DNA of 6,861 nucleotides from Sulfurimonas sp. (lineage in GTDB: Bacteria; Campylobacterota; Campylobacteria; Campylobacterales; Sulfurimonadaceae): the NCBI GenBank assembly GCA_027858865.1, contig JAQIBW010000080.1, positions 1 to 6,861 on the forward strand. Reading direction: 5' to 3'. The translations under genes were made by a program, and so were the position numbers. How positions within the stretch are numbered: the first letter of the stretch is position 1; the number at the start of each line of letters is the position of its first letter. The notes beneath the pieces are model-generated. The model saw only the letters and a program-made list of their open reading frames with translations, ran no database searches and was not told the origin of the DNA. Positions 1 to 5,769 of the stretch are shown here, piece after piece.

Positions 1-17
1 ATTATAGAAAATTTTGG

Positions 18-26
18 TATTATAAG
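18..26 (+). promoter_or_regulatory. Possible -10 region upstream of the SPOR/trpE/aroE set
   Basis: The stretch TATTATAAG contains two overlapping -10-like hexamers (TATTAT and TATAAG) about 27-35 nt before the ATG at 53. A T-rich tract (12-15) lies just upstream, as is common in Campylobacterota promoters, which often lack a conserved -35 box. The window begins too close to show whether an upstream gene reads through, so this is a weak call. Confidence 0.3.
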
Positions 27-41
27 TGCTAATAAACTAAA

Positions 42-48
42 AAGGGGA
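42..48 (+). promoter_or_regulatory. Ribosome binding site for the SPOR-domain gene
   Basis: AAGGGGA lies four nucleotides before the ATG at 53. It is the only clear Shine-Dalgarno sequence in the three-gene + strand set. Neither trpE nor aroE has a comparable site, which fits translational coupling from this first gene. Confidence 0.6.
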
Positions 49-52
49 TTTT

Positions 53-709
53 ATGACTGAGAAAAATGAAAAAAATGAATTAAACGATATTATTTTAAAT
101 AGAGGTGGTTCTACTGGTGGCAACAAAAAAATTATTTTAGCAGTAGCAACACTTGGAGTAATTCTAATCATTGTTGTGATGCTTATGAGCACCCTAACTC
201 CAGATGCTAAAGATAACTTACCACAACCAATTCCACTTCCTCAAGAAGAAGTAAATTCAATCCCAGAACCTAAAGAAGAGCCCCTGTTTGAAGAAGTTGA
301 AGTTGTTGAAGAAAATTCTAGAAACAATGATAACTTAGATAATATAGCTCAAAGATTAAAACAAGAATCTCAACAAAGCAAACAAGTTGCTATACCTAAA
401 GAGATAAAAAAAGTAGTTAAAGCTACACCAAAACCAGCAGTTAAAAAAGAAGCTCCACAAGCTAAATCTGCAATTGCAAATGCATACTATGTACAAGTTG
501 GTTCTTTTTCAACATACGCACCAAATAAAAAGTTCCTAGACTCTATTTTGACTCACGGATACAGATATAAGTTCCATAAAGTAACTAAAAACTCTAAAAC
601 TCTAAATAAAGTTTTAGTTGGACCTTTTTACACTGAGAAAGAAGCAAGAGCCGCTTTAAGAATTATAAGAAGTAACATTGAAGCCGGTGCTTTTTTAATT
701 AAAATATAA
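53..709 (+). CDS. SPOR-domain membrane protein (sporulation-related repeat, peptidoglycan-binding)
   Basis: Predicted bitopic inner-membrane protein of 218 residues with a periplasmic SPOR domain; the family binds denuded peptidoglycan glycan strands, usually at division sites. A short charged cytoplasmic tail (1-25) is followed by one hydrophobic segment (about 27-46, rich in I, L and V). A proline-, glutamate- and lysine-rich linker follows (about 50-140, with PKEE and KPAVKKE stretches). The SPOR domain (about 144-218) opens with YYVQVGSF and contains KVLVGPF, the two hallmark strands. The start is supported by a purine-rich AAGGGGA four nucleotides upstream. Its stop overlaps the trpE start by one base (TAATG), so it heads a tightly coupled set with trpE and aroE, although no metabolic link is obvious. 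The domain call is firm; the exact cellular role (division or envelope) is inferred from the family. Confidence 0.9.
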   Translation: MTEKNEKNELNDIILNRGGSTGGNKKIILAVATLGVILIIVVMLMSTLTPDAKDNLPQPIPLPQEEVNSIPEPKEEPLFEEVEVVEENSRNNDNLDNIAQRLKQESQQSKQVAIPKEIKKVVKATPKPAVKKEAPQAKSAIANAYYVQVGSFSTYAPNKKFLDSILTHGYRYKFHKVTKNSKTLNKVLVGPFYTEKEARAALRIIRSNIEAGAFLIKI

Positions 710-2112
710 TGATATATTCTAAACAATTTATACTAGACCAACTAGCACCTATTGCCGTTTATTCTAAACTAAAAAGTATGTTCAAAGGTGAGATTTCTCA
801 CCTTCTTGAAAGTGCTGGACAGAGTGATGGAAACTACAGTTTCATTTGTATCGGGGCAAGAGAAAGACTTCAGTACATTAACGATGAGACTATCTACACA
901 GATGCCCATGGCGTACAACATAAAAAAGAAGAAAACCCTTTTACTTTTTTAAAAGAGTACTATAAGAACATAGATTCAACTGAGTATAAAGAAGCAATTA
1001 CACAGCTAAAGATAGGTTATGTTGATGGTTTTATTGGTTATATTGGTTACGATATGGTTAAAGTCTTTGAGCCTAAACTTGGTTCAAGTATGGACAACTT
1101 AAAAGATGAGTTAAACACTCCTGACCTTGACCTAATGCTACCTAAGTTGATTTTAGTATATTCACATAAAAATCATCAAATCACTCTTGTTAGTACACTT
1201 AAAGAGATGAATTATAGATTTGACTCAATAGAACAAGCACTTAAAAGTCCTTATGAATATGTTCATATGAAAAAGAATATCGGTTCTGACAAAGGAAGCT
1301 TCGCTCACTCTAAAGAGAAATTTTTCAATATGATAGAAGACTCTAAAGAAATGATTAGAAGTGGTGATGTTTTTCAGATTTTAATGACAAATCGTTTTAC
1401 TAGAAAAATCAAAGTTGACCCTTTTAGTTTTTACCGCATATTAAGAACTAAAAACCCGTCACCATATATGTTTTTACTAGAGTATGATGACTTTAACATA
1501 GTTGGAAGTTCTCCAGAAGTTATGGTTAGACTTAGTGAGGGGGAACTTCTTCTTCGTCCTATTGCAGGAACTAGAAAAAGAGGTAATACTAAACATAGAG
1601 ATAAAGAACTTGAAGATGAACTACTTGCTGATCCCAAAGAGTTAGCAGAACATCTAATGCTTATAGACTTAGGCAGAAACGATGTAAGTCGTGTTGCCAA
1701 AACTGGGACTGTAAAAGTTGAAGATATGATGCACATTGAACGCTTCTCTCATGTTATGCATATAGTCTCAGATGTTACAGCAGAACTGGATGATGACAAA
1801 GATATGTTTGACCTTTTTATGGCAACTTTTACAGCCGGAACAATGACCGGAGCACCAAAGATAAGAGCTATGGAGCTAATAGCCGAGTTTGAAGGCATTA
1901 AACGCGGTTTCTATAGTGGGAGTGTCGGTTACTTTGGTTTTGACGGTAACATGGATACTGCGATAACTATACGTACTGCTATGGTTAAAGATGACAAAGT
2001 TGTACTTCAAGCAGGTGCAGGTGTTGTTGCAGATAGCCAAAATGAACTTGAATATTTAGAAGTAAAAAATAAACTTGGTGCTCTTGTTCAATCACTAGAA
2101 GACTTAGACTAA
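709..2112 (+). CDS. trpE: Anthranilate synthase component I
   Basis: Converts chorismate plus ammonia (from glutamine, via the partner TrpG) to anthranilate and pyruvate, the first committed step of tryptophan synthesis, in the cytoplasm. The 467 residues match the family length. The N-terminal domain has LLES at 32-35, the motif that in TrpE binds tryptophan for feedback inhibition. The chorismate-binding domain shows GDVFQ (219-223), NPSPYMF (249-255), PIAGTR (284-289), ELAEH and DLGRND (311-324), ERFSHVMHIVS (344-354), GAPKIRAME (381-389) and the C-terminal QAGAGVVADS. PIAGTR favours TrpE over PabB, which usually has PIKGT. The ATG shares its A with the preceding TAA stop and no Shine-Dalgarno is seen, suggesting coupled translation. 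aroE follows with no gap. trpG and the rest of the trp pathway are not nearby, so this is a detached trpE. Regulation by feedback inhibition is inferred from LLES. Confidence 0.95.
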   Translation: MIYSKQFILDQLAPIAVYSKLKSMFKGEISHLLESAGQSDGNYSFICIGARERLQYINDETIYTDAHGVQHKKEENPFTFLKEYYKNIDSTEYKEAITQLKIGYVDGFIGYIGYDMVKVFEPKLGSSMDNLKDELNTPDLDLMLPKLILVYSHKNHQITLVSTLKEMNYRFDSIEQALKSPYEYVHMKKNIGSDKGSFAHSKEKFFNMIEDSKEMIRSGDVFQILMTNRFTRKIKVDPFSFYRILRTKNPSPYMFLLEYDDFNIVGSSPEVMVRLSEGELLLRPIAGTRKRGNTKHRDKELEDELLADPKELAEHLMLIDLGRNDVSRVAKTGTVKVEDMMHIERFSHVMHIVSDVTAELDDDKDMFDLFMATFTAGTMTGAPKIRAMELIAEFEGIKRGFYSGSVGYFGFDGNMDTAITIRTAMVKDDKVVLQAGAGVVADSQNELEYLEVKNKLGALVQSLEDLD

Positions 2113-2904
2113 ATGAAACTTTTTGCAATCTTCGGTGACCCTGTGTCACATTCTCGCTCTCCTCTTATGCATAACTGCGTATTTAAAAATCTAAACTATA
2201 AAGCTTGTTACACAAGAGTTCATCTACTTGATGGTTCAAAACTAAAAGAGACTTTTTTCTCTCTTGGTCTTAGTGGTGCGAATGTAACTGTTCCTCATAA
2301 AGAAGAAGCATACAAAGCTTGTGATGAAGTAAGAGGTTTTGCAAAAACTGTAGGTGTGGTTAACACTCTCATAAACGAAAATGGAAAACTAATCGGCTAC
2401 AACACAGATGCTGATGGTTTTATGTACGCCATTGAAGAGTTTGGAAAGATAGATAACGTTCTTATTCTAGGAGCTGGTGGAACTGCAAAAGCACTAGCAT
2501 CTAGATTTATGCAAGATGGAATCAAAGTATCTGTTTTAAATAGAAGTGAAGGCAGACTATCTTACTTCAAAGAGATTGGTTGTGAAACTTTTAACTGGGA
2601 GACTTACAAAACTTACAAGTACGACTTAGTTGTAAACACAACAAGTGCTGGACTAAAAGATGAAGAACTTCCTGCACCTAAAAAGATTATAGAAGATGCT
2701 TTAGCTAACACTTCATATGTTGCAGATGCAATCTACGGAAAACTAACTCCATTTTTAAAATTAGCTCAAGAGAAAAACATCACTTTCAAAGATGGAGCAG
2801 ATATGCTTTTAGGTCAAGGTGTTTTAGCAAATGAACTTTTTGTAAATAAAGAACTGAAGTTAGAAGACATTAAAACTCAGATGAAAAGAAGTTTTTCTCT
2901 CTAG
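2113..2904 (+). CDS. aroE: Shikimate dehydrogenase (NADP+)
   Basis: Reduces 3-dehydroshikimate to shikimate with NADPH, the fourth step of the chorismate pathway, in the cytoplasm. The 263 residues are typical. The N-terminal substrate domain has FGDPVSHSRSP with the shikimate-binding serines S14 and S16. NVTVPHK carries the catalytic lysine K63, and the paired aspartate is D99 in GYNTDADG. The nucleotide domain has the glycine loop GAGGTAKA (120-127) and NRSEGR (143-148), an NADP-type N-R-S/T basic patch. The C-terminal substrate-side motif DGADMLLGQG contains Q235. The ATG directly follows the trpE TAA, and no Shine-Dalgarno is visible. Its TAG stop lies in the palindrome CTAG, which also forms the stop of the convergent ferredoxin gene, so the two coding regions overlap by three bases and leave no room for a terminator. 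All key residues are present. Confidence 0.96.
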   Translation: MKLFAIFGDPVSHSRSPLMHNCVFKNLNYKACYTRVHLLDGSKLKETFFSLGLSGANVTVPHKEEAYKACDEVRGFAKTVGVVNTLINENGKLIGYNTDADGFMYAIEEFGKIDNVLILGAGGTAKALASRFMQDGIKVSVLNRSEGRLSYFKEIGCETFNWETYKTYKYDLVVNTTSAGLKDEELPAPKKIIEDALANTSYVADAIYGKLTPFLKLAQEKNITFKDGADMLLGQGVLANELFVNKELKLEDIKTQMKRSFSL

Positions 2905-3296
2905 TCTCGCTTCAACTTCTCCAACTCAAACCACGCTTCATTAACTCTATCATCTTTGATGCCAATAGGCGGTTTTTTATTGCTTTGCCAAAGTGCTTCG
3001 TCTGGTTTTGGACAGGCTCTTACACACTCTTGACAATAGATGCATAGATGTGGATTGTAGTGGTATTTTAAGCCTTTTTTGTTTTTCTCATTTTCTGGTG
3101 GATTCTCTACGGGGACAAAGAGTATTGCTCCCGGTGGACAAGCTTTTTCACACTTCAGACAATAGATGCACTCCTCTTCTCCGTACTCTATAAGTCCTCT
3201 ATAATCTTTATCTTTTTCTATGGGCGTAACAGGATAGTCTATAGTTTGTGGCTTTTTAAAAAGATTTGTAAAAGCCTTTAAAAATGAAGTAAGCAT
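2901..3296 (-). CDS. echF: Ferredoxin-type 2x[4Fe-4S] subunit of group 4 [NiFe]-hydrogenase (EchF/HycF/NuoI-like)
   Basis: Electron-transfer subunit of the membrane-bound hydrogenase, passing electrons between a soluble partner (probably ferredoxin) and the small subunit. Two classic cluster motifs are visible in 131 residues: C43, C46, C49 and C53 followed by PPGAI, and C85, C88, C91 and C95 followed by P. Together they bind two [4Fe-4S] clusters. A lysine- and glutamate-rich linker of about 30 residues separates them. The segment DYRGLIEYGEEECIYC before the first motif resembles the NuoI/EchF family. It is the last gene of the hydrogenase cluster. Its ATG directly abuts the TAG of the large-subunit gene (TAGATG) and there is no strong Shine-Dalgarno, so translation is probably coupled. 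The stop shares CTAG with aroE. The ech name reflects subunit type, not a proven orthology to the archaeal Ech enzyme. Confidence 0.88.
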   Translation of the reverse strand: MLTSFLKAFTNLFKKPQTIDYPVTPIEKDKDYRGLIEYGEEECIYCLKCEKACPPGAILFVPVENPPENEKNKKGLKYHYNPHLCIYCQECVRACPKPDEALWQSNKKPPIGIKDDRVNEAWFELEKLKRD

Positions 3297-4385
3297 CTAC
3301 TTAGCTGTACACGATAAGCATGGATCAAAAGATGCCAGTATTGCAGGAGCATCTGCGTAGTTCTCACCTACAAATATATGAGAAAATGCAGGTATAGATG
3401 CAAAGGTTGGAGTTTTGATGCGAACACGTTCAAGCATAGCTTTGCCGTTGCCTTTTACATAGTACATCAACTCACCTCTAGGAGCCTCAAAACGAACTAT
3501 CGCTTCTCCATTTGGTTTGCCTTTTACTTTTGTAAATATCTCACCCTCGGGAAGTCCTTCCAAAATATTTTCACACATCTCAATGGAGTTTAGTATCTCA
3601 TTTAGCCTAACAACATTTCTGGCATTTATATCACCATCGCTATGAGTCTGTATCTTGTATCCGACCTCATTAAATGGCAGATAGTCTATCTCATTTCTAA
3701 CATCCACATTCATTCCAGATGCACGAGCAAGCGGGCCGATAGCATTAAACCTAAATGCTTCATCAAGGCTCAATGCTCCGATGCCTTTAAACTTCAAAGA
3801 CAAGCTCCAGTTGTTTGTAAACTCATCTATATAGCCAAAGACTTTTTGTTTTACTAGTTCCAGCTTTTGCGATATCTTTTTTGACATCTCCAAACTAAGG
3901 TCTCTATTTACACCACCGATAGAGATATAGTCAAACTGAACCCTATTTCCAGTAAGAAGTTCTTGTATCTCCATGATGTCTTCTCTATCACCCATTATCC
4001 TCATAAACATAGCTTCAAAACCTGCATTTTCACAAGTGTGAGAAAGACAAAGCATATGAGAGTGGATGCGGTCTAGCTCTAAAAGCATTATCCTAAGATA
4101 TTTAGCTTTTTGACTTATCTCAGCTTCTAAAAGTTTTTCTATAGATGCAGTATAAGAGAGGGAGTGAGTAATAGCACAGAGTCCGCATACTCTTGCAACA
4201 ACATAACCGACAGCATCAAACTTAAACTTTTGGGTGCAGGCTTTTTCTATTCCGCGATGAACAAAACCGACATCAGAATCAACACCGATAATCTTCTCGT
4301 TTTCACACTCAAATTTAAAACGCACAGGTTCTAAAAGTGATATATGCTGTGAACCGATGGGAATATTTATTGTTTTTTTATTCAT
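3297..4385 (-). CDS. echE: Group 4 [NiFe]-hydrogenase catalytic large subunit (EchE/HycE/CooH-like)
   Basis: Carries the Ni-Fe centre that interconverts H2 with protons and electrons on the cytoplasmic face of the membrane complex. Both nickel-binding pairs are intact: RVCGLC (C67, C70) and DPCLSC (C356, C359). This separates it from the related complex I subunit NuoD, which has lost these cysteines. Other family signs are VGFVHRGIEK (39-48), AITHS after the first pair, and APRGE near the C-terminus. The protein is 362 residues and ends only three residues (TAK) after the last cysteine, so it lacks the cleavable C-terminal tail found in most [NiFe] large subunits. The start has no Shine-Dalgarno, but a -10-like TAAAAT lies five nucleotides upstream. 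The ferredoxin subunit follows without a gap. The upstream hydrogenase genes are cut off from it by an inverted deaminase gene. Confidence 0.93.
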   Translation of the reverse strand: MNKKTINIPIGSQHISLLEPVRFKFECENEKIIGVDSDVGFVHRGIEKACTQKFKFDAVGYVVARVCGLCAITHSLSYTASIEKLLEAEISQKAKYLRIMLLELDRIHSHMLCLSHTCENAGFEAMFMRIMGDREDIMEIQELLTGNRVQFDYISIGGVNRDLSLEMSKKISQKLELVKQKVFGYIDEFTNNWSLSLKFKGIGALSLDEAFRFNAIGPLARASGMNVDVRNEIDYLPFNEVGYKIQTHSDGDINARNVVRLNEILNSIEMCENILEGLPEGEIFTKVKGKPNGEAIVRFEAPRGELMYYVKGNGKAMLERVRIKTPTFASIPAFSHIFVGENYADAPAILASFDPCLSCTAK

Positions 4386-4390
4386 AACCC

Positions 4391-4396
4391 ATTTTA
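4391..4396 (-). promoter_or_regulatory. Candidate -10 box for the large-subunit/ferredoxin pair
   Basis: On the - strand TAAAAT is followed by five bases (GGGTT) and then the large-subunit ATG at 4385-4383. A start site at the usual distance would fall at or next to the ATG, giving a leaderless or nearly leaderless mRNA. No -35 is recognisable. A promoter in this spacer is needed because the upstream hydrogenase genes are separated by an oppositely oriented gene. The exact box is uncertain; a TTATAC-like hexamer further up (about 4434-4439) is an alternative that would leave a leader of roughly 40 nt. Confidence 0.35.
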
Positions 4397-4434
4397 CACT
4401 TTTTTAGCACAAATTTCAATAATACTTATTTAGG

Positions 4435-4440
4435 TATAAT
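4435..4440 (+). promoter_or_regulatory. TATAAT -10 box for the deaminase gene, predicted leaderless
   Basis: A perfect TATAAT is followed by six bases (CTTATT) and then the ATG at 4447. With the usual 6-7 nt from the -10 box to the start site, transcription would begin at the A of the ATG. There is no Shine-Dalgarno between the box and the ATG. No clear -35 is present, but the upstream sequence is T/A-rich, as in Campylobacterota promoters. Confidence 0.55.
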
Positions 4441-4446
4441 CTTATT

Positions 4447-4905
4447 ATGAATAAATGGATGCAAATAGCTTACAATGAAGCAACACAAGGAATGCTTGCC
4501 AACGATGGCGGACCTTTTGGTGCTGTGATTGTTAAAGATGACAAAATTATCTCTCAGGCACACAATAAAGTCCTAAAGAGTAATGACCCTACAGCCCATG
4601 CAGAGGTAAATGCCATAAGAAAAGCTAGTAAGCTTCTTGAAACTTTTGACCTTGAAGGATGTGTGTTATACACTACTTGTAAACCATGTCCAATGTGTTT
4701 AGGTGCTATCTTTTGGGCTAGAATCGGCACTGTGTACTTTGGTGCTACAGAAGAAGATGCTGCTAAAGGTGGTTTTGATGATAAGCGTTTTTAGGAGATG
4801 CTAAGTGGTGAAAACAACGATGTAGTTTTTAAACAAATAGATGCTGAAGAAAATGCAGAACTATTTGACTTGTGGCTTCAAAAAAACGATAGAGAGATGT
4901 ACTAA
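4447..4905 (+). pseudogene. guaD: Guanine deaminase-like nucleoside deaminase, interrupted by an in-frame TAG
   Basis: Cytidine deaminase-fold zinc enzyme, most like the small bacterial guanine deaminase (guanine to xanthine plus ammonia). The first 115 residues hold the complete zinc site: H51-A-E53 in PTAHAEVNAIRKA, and PCPMC with C81 and C84. E53 is the expected proton shuttle. GGPFGAVIVKD (21-31) and GGFDDKRF (108-115) also fit GuaD. A TAG at codon 116 stops translation, yet the same frame continues for 36 more sense codons to TAA at 4903-4905, ending in DREMY. That tail matches the family's C-terminus, which in Bacillus GuaD is domain-swapped, covers the active site and also ends in tyrosine. 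The uninterrupted protein would be 152 residues, close to the usual ~155. Restoring one base (TAT or TAC) would repair it. It may be a recent pseudogene, a truncated active enzyme (4447-4794) or a sequence error. TadA was considered but the tail favours GuaD. Confidence 0.8.
4792..4794 (+). other. Premature in-frame amber codon in the deaminase
   Basis: TAG follows GATGATAAGCGTTTT (D-D-K-R-F), where relatives usually carry an aromatic residue, so a single T-to-G or C-to-G change in a tyrosine codon would explain it. Five other genes in this window (aroE and the EchB-, EchD-, EchE- and EchF-like genes) end in TAG, so TAG is an ordinary stop here and recoding is unlikely. Confidence 0.85.
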
Positions 4906-5246
4906 CTTTTACAAGCTAGTGGCGTCTGAAGTGAGTCTTCATCAAGATATAGTCCTTTAGAACTTCCTTCTACTTGAACCCCAAACATATCTACTATCTC
5001 ACGTTGAGAAATTATCGCTGATGGAATGATGTCTACTATAGAAGGCACTATTTCATCGTAATTAATCTTTGCATAAAAAGTAACTACCTCATCCATAGCC
5101 TCATACTTTGAAAATATCCACTGAATTTCGACCTTATTATCTTCAAGTGAAACACCGTTTAAAGTTAGAAAATGCCACTCTTTTTCTTTGTAAAACTCTT
5201 TTATTTTATCTATTACATTCTCTAACGAAACTTCAATCTTTATCAT
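4902..5246 (-). CDS. echD: NuoC-like (30-kDa) subunit of group 4 [NiFe]-hydrogenase (EchD-like)
   Basis: Structural subunit of the hydrogenase peripheral arm, homologous to the 30-kDa/NuoC subunit of complex I; it binds no cofactor in the family. The 114 residues show the family signature near the end: VPSIVDIIPSA, then QREIVDMFG (81-89), matching the NuoC pattern of a hydrophobic PSA stretch followed by E/QRE-xx-DMFG. A well-placed AGGGGA (5255-5260) lies eight nucleotides before the ATG. The gene overlaps the small-subunit gene by 14 nt, implying coupling. In Hyc/Hyf enzymes this domain is fused to the N-terminus of the large subunit; here it is a separate gene, as in Ech and Coo. Its TAG stop overlaps the last codons of the convergent deaminase frame by three bases, and the large subunit that should follow is instead beyond that gene. 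Confidence 0.87.
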   Translation of the reverse strand: MIKIEVSLENVIDKIKEFYKEKEWHFLTLNGVSLEDNKVEIQWIFSKYEAMDEVVTFYAKINYDEIVPSIVDIIPSAIISQREIVDMFGVQVEGSSKGLYLDEDSLQTPLACKS

Positions 5247-5769
5247 TATTTGTATCCCCTACTTTAAGTGCGTTATCTCTACGACTCACGATGCCATCCT
5301 CAGATGATGACTCTTTGAAGAGCTTAAACGGTTTTTCCATCTCTTTTGTCTTTACTTGTAAAATATCTAACGCTTTAACAAGTCCATCAATAAGAAGCTC
5401 AGGAGATGCCGCACATCCTGGGACATAAACATCAACAGGTATATATCTATCTATGCCGTCTTCAACATTATACATATCTCTAAAGACACCGCCCGTACAT
5501 GTACAGCTTCCAAAAGCTACGACTACTTTAGGTTCTGGCATCTGAGTGTAAAGCTCTATAAGTCTTTCTCTACTTCTATAAGTAACTGGACCTGTCACTA
5601 AAAACACATCTGATTGTTTTGGGTTTCCTGTGTTTATGACTCCAAATCTCTCTAGGTCATATTTCGGGCCAAGAGCCGCGAGTATTTCTATGTCGCATCC
5701 GTTACAACTTCCAGCGTTATAGTGAAGTATCCAAGGTGATTTCTTCCTGTACTTTTTAAAACTAAACAT
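5233..5769 (-). CDS. echC: Small Fe-S subunit of group 4 [NiFe]-hydrogenase (EchC/HycG/NuoB-like)
   Basis: Holds the proximal [4Fe-4S] cluster that passes electrons directly to the Ni-Fe site in the large subunit. The four expected ligands are visible in 178 residues: C22 and C25 in GSCNGCDIE, C89 in FGSCTCTGG and C119 in VPGCAASPE. Short group 4 and NuoB-type proteins carry only this one cluster, unlike the three-cluster small subunits of group 1 enzymes. There is no twin-arginine signal, so the protein stays in the cytoplasm. The charged C-terminal tail after about residue 140 is not conserved in the family. The gene overlaps the membrane-subunit gene by 8 nt and the NuoC-like gene by 14 nt. 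AGGA (5777-5780) lies seven nucleotides before the ATG and supports the start. Confidence 0.92.
   Translation of the reverse strand: MFSFKKYRKKSPWILHYNAGSCNGCDIEILAALGPKYDLERFGVINTGNPKQSDVFLVTGPVTYRSRERLIELYTQMPEPKVVVAFGSCTCTGGVFRDMYNVEDGIDRYIPVDVYVPGCAASPELLIDGLVKALDILQVKTKEMEKPFKLFKESSSEDGIVSRRDNALKVGDTNNDKD
5255..5260 (-). promoter_or_regulatory. Ribosome binding site of the NuoC-like gene
   Basis: On the - strand AGGGGA sits eight nucleotides before the ATG at 5246 and inside the end of the small-subunit gene. It supports the chosen start despite the 14-nt overlap. Confidence 0.6.

Noticed and set aside
1431..1736. 101-codon - strand open frame inside trpE
   Set aside because: It is antisense to the conserved chorismate-binding domain, with a serine/leucine-rich translation and no ribosome binding site.
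709..2112. PabB or isochorismate synthase instead of TrpE
   Set aside because: PIAGTR at 284-289 and the N-terminal LLES feedback motif are TrpE features; PabB usually has PIKGT.
2993..3857. Short + strand open frames (2993-3193, 3378-3593, 3642-3857)
   Set aside because: They are antisense to the ferredoxin and large-subunit genes, which have clear motifs; the translations resemble nothing.
4792..4794. TAG read as an amino acid (stop codon reassignment)
   Set aside because: Five other genes in the window end in TAG with sensible protein ends and neighbours, so TAG is a working stop codon here.
4447..4905. tRNA adenosine deaminase TadA
   Set aside because: The zinc site is shared, but GGFDD after the core and the tail ending in REMY fit the guanine deaminase group better. 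Other CDA-fold purine deaminases cannot be fully excluded.
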